Shown in pieces: positions 23,647 to 33,811 of a DNA stretch of 64,000 nt. Below the pieces are notes generated by a model. It worked only from the letters and a program-made list of their open reading frames with translations, did no database searches and had not been told where the DNA came from. Every line of letters starts with the position of its first letter. The stretch's first letter is position 1. The position numbers and the translations under genes were made by a program. Source of the DNA: Fragilariopsis cylindrus CCMP1102 (Eukaryota; Bacillariophyta; Bacillariophyceae; Bacillariales; Bacillariaceae); assembly GCA_900095095.1 (NCBI GenBank), contig FMBT01000385.1:62001-126000 (forward strand). The letters are read 5' to 3'.

Positions 23647-23982
23647 CTAAATAAAAGAAAAATATAAAAAACGGAATTAAAAAAGAACTGTTTCATTTCA
23701 ACTTCCTATCTTCGTTATCTTTTTCAAGCACAGAAGATATGTGATATTTCACTAATATGCTTAATTGCACATCACAAGATGAGTATTGCACCACATCAAG
23801 AGGTCTACTCACCACTGATCTTTACACACCGCAATAAATAAAGAATAGATATCAAATAATAGTCTACATATTCCATAATATTGATACAAATAAATTTCAA
23901 ATTCTTAATACAAAGTCTAATAATAAACAATACATAATCTAATTAATAATTTAGATTCTATCTAGTTAGCTAGGCTTTTTTT
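23647..23982. other. Intergenic between convergent genes
   Basis: AT-rich 3' flanks of two convergent genes; nothing else seen. Confidence 0.4.
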
Positions 23983-25470
23983 TTATGAATCCAATCCCTC
24001 CTTTTTATTCATAGCTTGTCCTCGTAAGATATCCTTCAGTTTTACTATCATTTCTGTTTTTCCTATCTTGTCATCTTTGGTATCCCATTCATCTATAATC
24101 CCTTCAGCCTCTTCTATACCACTACTTTCATTAACAGTAAATATAACATTTTCTGCTAAACATTTTTTCCTTGAAACCTTACCAACAATTTCATTTACAG
24201 GATCAAAGTAATATATAAATTCAACATCCTCTTCTTCTTCTTCCTCCTCCTCGTCGTCATCCTCTGATGATGACGATGCTGTTGTTGCTTCGTCGTCCTC
24301 AATTTCGTGATTGTCTTCGCCTTTTGGAGGACCTGCTGATCCAGCTTCTTCCGTAATAGGAAGAGGCATACCATCCGCGTCTAGCCGTCCTCCCTCCGCA
24401 TCATCAGTTCCTACTAATTGTCCGGTGGTGACCACCGGACCTATAGCCTTCTTCATGTCTGATGATGATGATGGAGATGATTCATCATCAGGTTTTTTCT
24501 TATCCTTCTTCGTTTTGCTCTTCTTTTTTATCTTTTTACCATCCTTATCGATGTTGGACTTGGAGGAAGGAATTGGTTTCACTTCTTTACCATCTAATCC
24601 ACTGGACCAACCCTTATCCATAATAGCTTTAGTTCTCATCTTAGATCGTTGAAACATCCGTCCACCCTTACCGGGTGCGTTATTATCGGATCCGCTTGTA
24701 TCACTTAATGCATCCCTTAGAGATGTTGTTTTACTATTAAATTTTTTCTTTTTCTTTTTTCTTGGTCGGACTTTATACATATCGATACATTTCGTCATTA
24801 ATTTAAACATCCCTAAATCGGAAATGATTTGTGTAAATGAATCAAGACAACGACAATAGTACTGGATGATTGAATGTTGATTGGGTTTAAGTACATCACT
24901 AAGTACACCCTTGACCAAACCTTGGATATAATCTCGTGTGGCTGTCATTAATCCATACACACGAAATCCATCTCGTACCAAAATAGCGGCCAATTCAAAT
25001 TTACTATACCCGCATATCTTTTCTTCTGCTTGTGTTTTTGGACAATATATATTAATAGATTTCTCACAAGTTGTTATATTCGTTAACATTTCATTGATAC
25101 ATTTCTGTCCTTTCACGGAACATTTTTCAGGTGTAATGTTTCCTTCTGTCACTAATTTCTTTACCTTGAGTGTGTGTTGTGCAAGACGCTCTAATTCGAA
25201 GTAAAGTTCTTCATCACATTCTCGTGCAGTTGCCGTCCCAACTGGGTCCAAGTATTGACGAAATGTTGCTAAAAATTCATCCTTCCAATATGTAAAATGT
25301 TCGATCGATTCAATTTCATCAGCATTTTGTACAAATTCTTTAAATCGATTATCATCTAACGCTGCCGATGCGTGAATTTTTACTTTTCGTGATTTTGGTG
25401 GTGGTGGTGTCTTGGGCGGTGTGTCAGGGGGTGTTAATGTCGTCGTCGTTGGTGGTGGTAGATCAGCCAT
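23983..25470 (-). CDS. Unrecognised acidic/lysine-rich protein, paralog A
   Basis: Start chosen at ATG 25470 (MADLPPPTTTT); the open frame beyond it lacks a good start. This gives 495 aa. The N-terminal domain contains TYWKDEFLATFRQYLDPVGT, CGYSKFELAAILVRDGFRVY and SDLGMFKLMTKCIDMY, all with counterparts in the divergent neighbour at 25886. A disordered K- and acidic-rich linker follows, then a C-terminal patch EFIYYFDPVNEIVGKV that is also shared (EFLIYFDPKTNSIGQI). The function is unknown. The long lysine (KKKKKKF) and E runs suggest a nuclear or nucleolar protein. It appears intronless. Confidence 0.7.
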   Translation of the reverse strand: MADLPPPTTTTLTPPDTPPKTPPPPKSRKVKIHASAALDDNRFKEFVQNADEIESIEHFTYWKDEFLATFRQYLDPVGTATARECDEELYFELERLAQHTLKVKKLVTEGNITPEKCSVKGQKCINEMLTNITTCEKSINIYCPKTQAEEKICGYSKFELAAILVRDGFRVYGLMTATRDYIQGLVKGVLSDVLKPNQHSIIQYYCRCLDSFTQIISDLGMFKLMTKCIDMYKVRPRKKKKKKFNSKTTSLRDALSDTSGSDNNAPGKGGRMFQRSKMRTKAIMDKGWSSGLDGKEVKPIPSSKSNIDKDGKKIKKKSKTKKDKKKPDDESSPSSSSDMKKAIGPVVTTGQLVGTDDAEGGRLDADGMPLPITEEAGSAGPPKGEDNHEIEDDEATTASSSSEDDDEEEEEEEEDVEFIYYFDPVNEIVGKVSRKKCLAENVIFTVNESSGIEEAEGIIDEWDTKDDKIGKTEMIVKLKDILRGQAMNKKEGLDS

Positions 25471-25885
25471 GCTGTTGTTGTTGTTGTTGTTCGGTACAGT
25501 ATAATATAGAGTAGTACAGTAGTTGTTCGTTTTATTTCGTCGTCGCTTCAAAAATAATATGTTCAACATTCCTAATGTTGAATGTACTGTACTTGTGGTA
25601 CAGCAGTTCACATTTTCAGTATCAGCCCTTATGACTGGGCCTTATTAGCAATGACTTATGCTTCGGATATATTGGATCTGTGACCCATTTATTCAATCAT
25701 CGCTCCTACCACTCCGCTCATAAAATCCCTTATTTCTTCAATTGGAACTCAACTAATTTTCAACAAATTAAGAAGTACACAACATTAATCGTCCTTGATA
25801 TCAAACTAACCAACTAGCTTACTTACAAGTCGTCATAATATCAGCGCAAGCGCATCGCAGCAACAGCCATAAGAATTCATATATC
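25471..25885. promoter_or_regulatory. Bidirectional promoter region between paralogs A and B
   Basis: About 415 bp separate the two divergent paralogs. The A side carries a GTT-trinucleotide run (25471-25491). No other gene is visible. Confidence 0.45.
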
Positions 25886-27697
25886 ATGGGCATTACTACT
25901 GAAAATCCAATTTCAACAGATCCTCGTTTGAAAGAATTACTTACTGATATTGATGATGTAAAAACGAAAGAAACATATATAGTTTGGCGGAAGAGTTTTC
26001 TAAAGATATATGAATCCTATTTAGATCCAGATGGTATATTGAATGGCATAGATTCAAACTATAGATTATTAAAACAACTGAAAGTTTTGAATGAACGTAT
26101 TGTACGTGTCAATAATTTAATCAATGATGGTAAAAGTATCATCATCGTCGGTGAAGGCGAAGAACAACACGTTAATGTTACGGCAGAGGGACGAAGAGGA
26201 TTAACAAATTTAACTGATGAGGTTGCTCGAACTGAAAAATTAATTGAAGAATTTATGCCAAAAACTAATATCAATGAAGAACGTGTTGGGTATGATAAAT
26301 TTGAATTGGCAGCTGTACTTATTTCAGATGGATTTCATGGATATGATTTAATGAAAGAAACAAATACATTGTTAGAACAACTAATATCAAATAATAATAA
26401 CAATAATAATAATGGCAATAATAAGGTTCTACTTGCGGTTGACGATAATTTTCAGAAAATTATTAAGAATTACAATAATTCAATTGATTCCTTTATTAAT
26501 GTGATGGAAGATTTAGGAATTTTTAATATAATGAAACAATGTGTTCATGTTGTTTATGACGGAAACGAACGACCCGAACCGAAACCACCCCCACCACCAC
26601 CCGCCGATGATGAAAGTGATAACAATACCAGCAGTGATGATGATATAGATCAAGTTAAAGGAAAAGGAAAAGACCGTGATACTACTGTTTCTAATTCTGA
26701 TCATGACAATGATAATGGATCAAATCATGATAGTAAAGAAAAGAAGAAGAAAAAGAAAGAAAAGACGAGCAAGGAAAAATCATTGGCAAGGGTAAGAGCA
26801 AGGATGGAAAATAGAAAAAAGGGTAATGGAACGAGGTCGAAAAGGAATGATGTTGACAACAAAGGAGAAGACGGTGGTGATAGCAATAATGCTTTGAAGA
26901 AACCAACCGATGCAACAAAAGCAATATCACGTATTAAAAATGATAATAGTAATAAAACTCGCGCTGCTACTCATCCTATTGGTGACAACGACGGTGATGA
27001 CGAAGAAGCAAATCCTAGTGCATTATTACATCAACATCCCAACGAAGAAGAAGGAAAGGACGAAGAAGAAGAGGAGGAGGATGAAGAAGAAGAACCTCCC
27101 CCAGAGGATGGTGAAGGTGATGATGACTGTGAATTTTTAATATATTTTGATCCAAAAACTAATTCTATTGGTCAAATAAATCGGGAGGAATGTAGTGCAA
27201 AAAGTCGACTAATAGTTGCTGCTGATAACAACGAGAACAAGAAAGCTTCCGACAACGACAATGACGAGCATGATGATGAGCATAAACAGGTGGCGAATGG
27301 TTGTTATAATAACGCTAAGGATGAATATCAGAATATTATTGAAGACGATCGTGAAAAGCAAGAGATTATATGGCTACTGAAGAAATTAGAAAAAACAAAA
27401 CCTGTGGAAGTATCATGGTTAGATGAAATTAAAAAGGAAAAGGCGGCAGCTAAAGCGAAAGAAGAAGCAGCAGCTGGTGGTGGTGGTGGCAGCGGTGGCG
27501 GTAAGAAAAAGGATAGCGGTAAAAAGAAGAAGAAAAGGACAACAACAAAGGGGATAAGTAAGCGGGATTCACCAGCAGCAGCAGTAGCATCATCATCATC
27601 ATCAAAAGAAAAGAAGAAGAAGAAGTCTACCGTAGAAGATTATCAAGGAAAATACAGAAAAGAAGCAGCTAAACCATCAGCAGGGGGTTGGAATTAG
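25886..27697 (+). CDS. Unrecognised acidic/lysine-rich protein, paralog B
   Basis: A 603-aa intronless gene starting MGITTENPIS. It shares with the 25470-23983 gene a domain of about 210 residues (YIVWRKSFLKIYESYLDPDG; VGYDKFELAAVLISDGFHGY; MEDLGIFNIMKQCVHV), a disordered K/E/D-rich middle, and the patch CEFLIYFDPKTNSIGQI. It differs by an N-rich insertion (about residues 170-179), a proline run and a lysine/glycine-rich C-terminus (GGGGGSGGGKKKDSGKKKKK). The head-to-head layout suggests inverted tandem duplication. The function is unknown. Confidence 0.7.
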   Translation: MGITTENPISTDPRLKELLTDIDDVKTKETYIVWRKSFLKIYESYLDPDGILNGIDSNYRLLKQLKVLNERIVRVNNLINDGKSIIIVGEGEEQHVNVTAEGRRGLTNLTDEVARTEKLIEEFMPKTNINEERVGYDKFELAAVLISDGFHGYDLMKETNTLLEQLISNNNNNNNNGNNKVLLAVDDNFQKIIKNYNNSIDSFINVMEDLGIFNIMKQCVHVVYDGNERPEPKPPPPPPADDESDNNTSSDDDIDQVKGKGKDRDTTVSNSDHDNDNGSNHDSKEKKKKKKEKTSKEKSLARVRARMENRKKGNGTRSKRNDVDNKGEDGGDSNNALKKPTDATKAISRIKNDNSNKTRAATHPIGDNDGDDEEANPSALLHQHPNEEEGKDEEEEEEDEEEEPPPEDGEGDDDCEFLIYFDPKTNSIGQINREECSAKSRLIVAADNNENKKASDNDNDEHDDEHKQVANGCYNNAKDEYQNIIEDDREKQEIIWLLKKLEKTKPVEVSWLDEIKKEKAAAKAKEEAAAGGGGGSGGGKKKDSGKKKKKRTTTKGISKRDSPAAAVASSSSSKEKKKKKSTVEDYQGKYRKEAAKPSAGGWN

Positions 27698-27997
27698 ATG
27701 TAGAAGTATAGTTCAAGTATAGTAATAATTAATAATTAGTAGTTAGTGAGCTATCTTCATTATAATACCAACAAATCAGTTCTATATTATATTATTGGAA
27801 CAACGCCTTCAGCCGAAGCTACTACAGGTTCAATGAATATACCAAAAAATGTATTATATGTGTGTGTGTGTGTGTGAAGAAATTGCTACTGCTATTAATG
27901 TTATATATACTAGAGTTCTTAGTGATTTATTATTATTCTTTTTTCTTATTGTACCATTATCACAAATTAATTGTATTACTGTGCGAAATTGTACCAC
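27698..27997. other. Intergenic between convergent genes
   Basis: AT-rich with a short (GT)n at 27861-27877. A hydrophobic plus-strand frame starting here is the antisense of the dyskerin tail. Confidence 0.4.
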
Positions 27998-29635
27998 CTA
28001 TTTAACCAATGGATTTTTTCTTCTTCTTATCTTTCTTTTCCTTCTTCTCTTTTTTTCTTTCTTTTCCTTCTTCTCTTTTTTCTTTACTGGTTGTTCATCG
28101 GAACTATTTCCACTATCACTACCTCTATCTTCCTTTGACCGTTTCTTGCTATCATCATTGTCTTCCCCATTCGTCGTTTCAATCTTGGCGTCTTCACTTT
28201 TAGCAGGTGAAGAAGCAGCACCTTCACCTGAAAGTGCCGGTGGTTTCGATTTGCTAAAATCCTTGTATGATTTCAAGAAGTCTGTAGGAGTTTTTCGTTA
28301 GGTTTTCCATGTTTATCAAGTTTTCCATCTTTGATCATAGACTTTTTCCTTTGTGCCATAGGTCCCAATCCCCATCGACGAGGATAGACTGCATAGTAGG
28401 GAGTAAGTTGGTAAGAAGAATAGTGCAAGAAAAGTATGGTGAGACGAGGAAGTTTGTAGGGATAGGGATAATAATAATACCATAGTGACCAGTGTCACAC
28501 GCTATTTTTGAGTGAGTCGGGCAGAGAGAGAAAACAGTATATATAACTTACCATCTCGTTCCATGATGACACGCTTAATCTTAGCAACAACTCCATGATC
28601 GACTGTTGCCATAACAGCAGTAGTCATTTGTGCGATAGCAACAGCGATCGCTTCACCCTTGGTTGTCATTAGGACAACCTCATCGTTTAATTCGATACCA
28701 TCAGCGAATCGTAATAGACCTGGGATCATAAATTTAGCTCCGTAACAGATTGCATTCACGGCTGAATCCTTTACAACAATACGTTTGTATTTCGTTAGGA
28801 GTACCTCAAGAGGCATAACAACCCGACGTAAGTATGTTTCATCCTTAGTGGTATCATATACGTGTTGTGCATCCAATACATCATGCATTGTTACAAGATT
28901 GTCCTTTTCAGCCAATGCACCGGATCGTACTCTCCTTAGCTCTTGCATGTGTCCACCAGCTCCCGTTAAGAGTCCTAAGTGGACGCATAATGTTCTAACA
29001 TATGTTCCAGCCTCACATGATAACCACAATACACCTAAATTCCGTTCCTCATCGTATTCCAATAATTTCGATTCATAAATCGTACGGATACGCAATTGTC
29101 TTTTAACAGCGGAAATCAATGGCGGACGTTGAAATAATGCACCCGTTAAGGTTTCTACCGATCGTTGCACTTTAGCAACATCACATGCTGAATGTAATCG
29201 TGCAACGGCGACATATTCTTTTCCAGCCGATTGTTGTGATTTCACTAATCGTGTTGCTCGATCGATACAAACAATCAAACATCCTGTTACCTTCGGATCT
29301 AGAGTACCACTGTGTCCTGTTTTTTCAACACGAAGAATCTTTTTAATCCAACTAACAACTTCATGTGATGATGGATTGGCAGGTTTATCCAAATTAATAA
29401 CACCATAACTAAGATGATGATTTAGTGGTCGGGCTAATGGACTTGACCCGCATGGAAGAGGAGTATAATGGGATGTACGGACGTGCAATTGATGATAATT
29501 CTTTAGCAATAATGGCCAGTTCGATGTATCTAATTTAGGAGTAGAATTAGATGGAGCGATCATTGATGTTGACGATGATGCAACAGCAACTGCAGTACCA
29601 TCATCATTTTTTCTCTTCTTAGTTGAGCTGCCCAT
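27998..29635 (-). CDS. CBF5: Dyskerin/CBF5 H/ACA pseudouridine synthase
   Basis: Exon 1 (29635-28552) encodes the TruB-type catalytic domain, with the catalytic Asp at about D113 in [19 protein letters not shown] and [14 protein letters not shown] after it, then a PUA domain (about 280-361) ending [14 protein letters not shown] 163-nt intron (28551-28389; GTAAGT...TGCAG) leads into YPRRWGLGP and [14 protein letters not shown], the usual dyskerin continuation. The frame then breaks at the T-run 28291-28295 (A-run on the coding strand), one base short. It resumes as [11 protein letters not shown] and ends in a lysine-rich KKEK tail, typical of the nucleolar protein. It guides rRNA pseudouridylation and telomerase RNA binding. 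Confidence 0.93.
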
Positions 29636-30333
29636 AATAAATTAATATATTTTATCTTAACTATGTAATTTCCTTGCAAGATCTATCTGTTTCAATCGAT
29701 GTAAATGATACCTGCCTGTGGCTAACTTACTGTTCTCGTAGGAAGGTGTTTGTTAGATGAGTTCACTTTGACTGACAGCAATCGGTGGCGGCATCAAATA
29801 CGTGAAACAAATAATGAAACAACAAACAAAATGGAATTTTACTGTAAGTTATGGTAGTTTGTTAGTGCTCTACAGCGATTTGTCACCGTACAAAATCAAT
29901 GGATGTGAGAAAGGATTTTTTCAAACGTTGGACAGACTCCCCTCTTATATAACCCCTGAATTATTCAATCCCCTCATCGCGTCCCCAACCCTCTTTCTCG
30001 ATAAGTTTTTCAACGATTAAAGAGCTCTCGAGAAGTTTTCCATGACTCTCACTAAGTACAGTAGCACCATATTTAACTGCGAACCATTCTTCACTTGAAC
30101 ACACGACTCTAAGTAAAAGTTGAAGTAAAACATAATGCACGATTAAAGAGCAACAAGAACTTAACCTTCGCTCACTGAAAAATGCTCAAAGAATGAATGA
30201 ATCACTCGTTCATTACAATCTCATCTCACATACAGTACAGTAGCTACTCACACACAGTACAACGCCGAAACGGCACCATCACCCCCAACATAAAAAATTA
30301 AAGAAGAGCTCATCATTGTCAACTCATTCTTCA
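29636..30333. other. Intergenic between divergent genes
   Basis: About 700 bp upstream of dyskerin and the zinc-ribbon gene. No gene seen. Confidence 0.4.
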
Positions 30334-31275
30334 ATGAATTCTTCTACTTCATCCCAACAACCAACGATCGTGCCTTGTTCTTCCAACATCATTGACGGTT
30401 GTAGCAAAGATGAACAACAAAGGCAGAATATTTCGATGCCTGCTCAAACCCGATGCTGCAGATGTAGTGCATACTTTTCTGATATAGAAAACTTAAAGGG
30501 ATCTGGTGTGGCAACATGTCAACGTTGTATCGTACGTTGCATAAAAAAATCCACTAAGGCAGTACGTTATTATTGTGTTTGCTGTCACCAAAAACGAAGT
30601 TTTGTTACCTTCTCTAGAGTGGAAATATCAAAAGGTCCACATGGGATGACATGTCAGAATTGTGTATTGATGAAAAAAAAGGAATATTGCATCAAAAAAA
30701 GTAATAAATTCAAAGATAATCATAGAAATGTTGGTGGTTCTCCTACTGGGGGTAGTGAGGTTAAAGATTTTGACCGACGACGTGTATCAACAGGGACTAT
30801 TGGTATACCATTAGCAGCAAGTTCTTCACCAATCACATCCCAAACTTCGTCATCGCCGAAAAAGTATACTACTACTACTACTAATAATAAGAATAATAAT
30901 AGTATGATCGGAAGAGACGACTATGGCCGACAACGACGCGCATCAACATCGGATTACGATAGTACTGCTTACCAGCATTGGCAAAACACACAGAAGCAAG
31001 GATACGATAATTATAGACAGCAGCAGCAGCACAATTATCTGCAGCAGCAGCAGATCCAACAACAAAATCAACAATTGTACCATGAATATGATAATTATTA
31101 TTTCCAGCAGCAGCAGACCCAACAACGACAACAGCAGCAGTGGACCCAACGACAACAACAACGTGTGCGAAGTAATCGAGGAAGAGGTGGAGGTGGAGGA
31201 AGAATGGCAACATCATCATACCCTACCAATGGAGTTGTGAATGGTGATGGTGGTGATGGTGGGTGGGAAGATTGA
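30334..31275 (+). CDS. Tandem CX2C-X19-CX2C zinc-ribbon protein with poly-Q tail
   Basis: Start set at ATG 30334 (MNSSTSSQQP); the frame is open upstream from TTG only. About residues 40-125 hold two similar cysteine units: CCRCSAYFSDIENL...ATCQRC and CVCCHQKRSFVTF...MTCQNC, each of the form CX2C-X(about 19)-CX2C followed by a basic stretch with one more Cys. The rest is disordered: S/T/N-rich, then a Q-rich tract (about 225-280) and an RGRGGGGG motif, as found in RNA- or DNA-associated proteins. I do not recognise the family. No intron is needed. Confidence 0.6.
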   Translation: MNSSTSSQQPTIVPCSSNIIDGCSKDEQQRQNISMPAQTRCCRCSAYFSDIENLKGSGVATCQRCIVRCIKKSTKAVRYYCVCCHQKRSFVTFSRVEISKGPHGMTCQNCVLMKKKEYCIKKSNKFKDNHRNVGGSPTGGSEVKDFDRRRVSTGTIGIPLAASSSPITSQTSSSPKKYTTTTTNNKNNNSMIGRDDYGRQRRASTSDYDSTAYQHWQNTQKQGYDNYRQQQQHNYLQQQQIQQQNQQLYHEYDNYYFQQQQTQQRQQQQWTQRQQQRVRSNRGRGGGGGRMATSSYPTNGVVNGDGGDGGWED

Positions 31276-31961
31276 TGATATTGTGCTTTTCTATAATATC
31301 TCGACATGATTATTGGCATTAATTTTTCCCATTGGGGTAGTCGTTCTATTATTCTTTTAAATTGCAAATTGAAAGATAAACATAAGTAAAGAAATAACTT
31401 TATGATGTAGAAGTATACCGGCAAACCAAAAAAGGCTTTTTCTTTGTTATAGTCCTAGTAGCAAATGATAATATCAGGAAGGAATCATCCTTTAACAGAA
31501 ATTGGATAGAAGTTGTTACTTATGATATCTATTGATGTAGTCCAGCCTTCATGTACGTATGTAAGTATGTATGTAGCATGTATATCTCTATATGTATATC
31601 ATTATAATACCGGTAATAAGTAGGTTTTGATTATTGCAAGAAGTACAGCACACATTACACAAAAAAGGCGCGTAATAATTAACGTTGTGCAGTACTGTAG
31701 CGCTACCGCATATTTGACACGTCATCTATTTTGTCATCATTTTCCGATTGCATCAGAACTATGAATGAACGATGATACAATTTAATTGTATCTATTCACC
31801 GACAAACGACCAAAAACTCAAACACTCTCAAAGCAACCCTGATGATGAGACGATGTATATTTATTCACAAATATTGATATCGCCTTTGAGGATAGCATAA
31901 TAACTAAGAACTGTTTCAAATTTCAACTAAACAACGTCGACGACGAACGCAAACGTGCTCG
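31276..31961. other. Intergenic
   Basis: No gene supported. The short GTATGTAAGTATGTATGTAG repeat near 31556-31575 is the only notable feature. Confidence 0.4.
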
Positions 31962-33530
31962 ATGTTCCTTTTCCAAAAAAATCTTCGATCATTTCTCTGT
32001 ATTGGCTCCTTACTATTGTATATTACCGATGGATTCATAATCTCATTTCCAGCAACGTTGTCGTCGTTAAATCCAACCCAAGTATTAAATCCTGTTATCG
32101 AATCTCATCGCAGTAAATCGAGTATTAGCAGCAGTAGTGGCAAGATACAAGAAATGGCTTCTTTGACTTCGTTGGCGTCTGCAAGGAGTGGTAGCAAAGA
32201 ACGGGCAGCAACGATTCAAGGACGTTACGCCTTGGCGGCAAAAGTTTCCCATTCGTTCATCACAAGAGAATTCCAACCTGCGTGGTTTGCTACCAATCAT
32301 CACTTTCAAACAATAATTGGTGCGCTCTTTCGAAAAGACTCCATGTATAGTCGAAGTATCTCCGTTCTTCTTGACTTAGCTGGTGTTACTAATTCAAACA
32401 AGGGCAGTGAAGGTCTTCTCCTCGATCACTTCACATGGGATAAACGAGAACGAATGAAAACACCAGATGGAGATTTCTTCGACGTTGATTGGTCACTAGT
32501 CAACAGCAAGGACGACAATAATCCTGTCTGTCTTATTTGTCACGGATTGGAAAGGTATGTTTGTTTATATTATCTCATACCCTTCTTTAAACACATATTT
32601 TTGTTTCCCTTCATAGTGGTTCTCACCATAAATTTGCTTGCTTTCATTTATTTATACCTATTAATTTTTCTCTTTTTAAGCTGTTCGGATTCAGAGATCG
32701 CTCAGGAATTAGCAATTGCGTGTAATAACGCGAACATAGACGCAGCTTGCATAAACTTTCGTGGTTGTAGCGATAAAGGCGCAGAATGCAACTTGACAGC
32801 GAGGGGATATCATATGGGCTTTACTGACGATTTATTGCAACAGATTACCAACATTCACAGCAATAATCCCAACAAACGTATCTATCTATCTGGATTTTCC
32901 TTGGGAGCTGGAGTAGTCACAAAGCTATTGGCAGACCTAGGTGAAGACGCGTATCGGTACAATATTTGTGGTGCTGCTGTTAATGCAGTTCCCTTTGACG
33001 CATCTCAATCAACATCAAATCTTAACGGGAAAGGAATTACTAAGAGTTTATACGGTGATCGGCTGCTTAAATCTATGAAAAAACGAATAAAACAACAGTT
33101 TGATAATAGCTGCGACTTTCCATTCGAACGGTCTAAAATTGATGAATGTGAAACCATAATGGATATAGAAAATCTTGCAATCGCTTCCGTCTTCGGATTT
33201 GATGATGCATGGGACTACTACGATAAATGTAAAACGATTGATAAATTAGATAAGATAAGTGTGCCCCAGCTGATCCTCCAAGCAAAAGACGATCCTTTCT
33301 TCAAGGGAATGGAATGTCCTGCCAACAATCTCAGTTTTCCTCTTAGAATTCAATACAGTGAACGTGGGGGACACTGTGGTTTTGTCTGTCAGAAAATCAA
33401 TGAAGATAATTCACAAATTTCTTGGATGCCTACACAGCTTGGTCGATTTTTTGCTCACGTCGAAGAGAATTATCAATCTACAACTATCAATACAGAAGAT
33501 GCTACTGCCAGTTTAATTGTAGCCAAATAA
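31962..33530 (+). CDS. EMB8/YheT-type alpha/beta hydrolase with one in-frame intron
   Basis: Starts MFLFQKNLRSFLCIGSLLL, a signal-like N-terminus (ER or plastid route). The family signature FQPAWFATNHHFQTIIGALF is followed by CLICHGLE, INFRGCSDKG, the nucleophile elbow SGFSLGAG (Ser), QAKDDPF (Asp) and ERGGHCGF (His). Positions 32555-32680 (GTATGT...TTTTTAAG) are almost certainly a 126-nt intron. It is a multiple of three with no stop, so the unspliced frame stays open, but it would insert a hydrophobic segment right after HGLE, where the family continues directly with SDSEIAQELA. The spliced product is about 480 aa. Substrate unknown; ABHD1/3 and EMB8 relatives act on lipids. Confidence 0.85.
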   Translation: MFLFQKNLRSFLCIGSLLLYITDGFIISFPATLSSLNPTQVLNPVIESHRSKSSISSSSGKIQEMASLTSLASARSGSKERAATIQGRYALAAKVSHSFITREFQPAWFATNHHFQTIIGALFRKDSMYSRSISVLLDLAGVTNSNKGSEGLLLDHFTWDKRERMKTPDGDFFDVDWSLVNSKDDNNPVCLICHGLERYVCLYYLIPFFKHIFLFPFIVVLTINLLAFIYLYLLIFLFLSCSDSEIAQELAIACNNANIDAACINFRGCSDKGAECNLTARGYHMGFTDDLLQQITNIHSNNPNKRIYLSGFSLGAGVVTKLLADLGEDAYRYNICGAAVNAVPFDASQSTSNLNGKGITKSLYGDRLLKSMKKRIKQQFDNSCDFPFERSKIDECETIMDIENLAIASVFGFDDAWDYYDKCKTIDKLDKISVPQLILQAKDDPFFKGMECPANNLSFPLRIQYSERGGHCGFVCQKINEDNSQISWMPTQLGRFFAHVEENYQSTTINTEDATASLIVAK

Positions 33531-33811
33531 CGGGGCGATATTAATGAACTTCCAATAATAAGTGTACTAATAATGTAGATTAACCATAGGCGGGTCGACC
33601 GTTGACTTGCTAGTCTTTCTAAGACAGTGAGAAGCGACGCGGCAGTTTTTAAATAACAAGTTATATATAATGAACGTCCAATACACGTCATTGATTTCTA
33701 GAATTTTTTTTGACAAACGGCTTTTTTATATTCCATTATATGATTATTTTCTCTACTTCCGCCCATATAGCCAGATTAGTAAAGTAATACGCGTATTTTT
33801 TCGTAATCTAA
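33531..33811. other. Intergenic between convergent genes
   Basis: No feature seen. Confidence 0.35.

Noticed and set aside
27849-28301. Hydrophobic plus-strand frame of 150 aa
   Set aside because: Antisense of the lysine-rich dyskerin tail; poly-Phe/Leu reflects reversed AAG/AAA runs.
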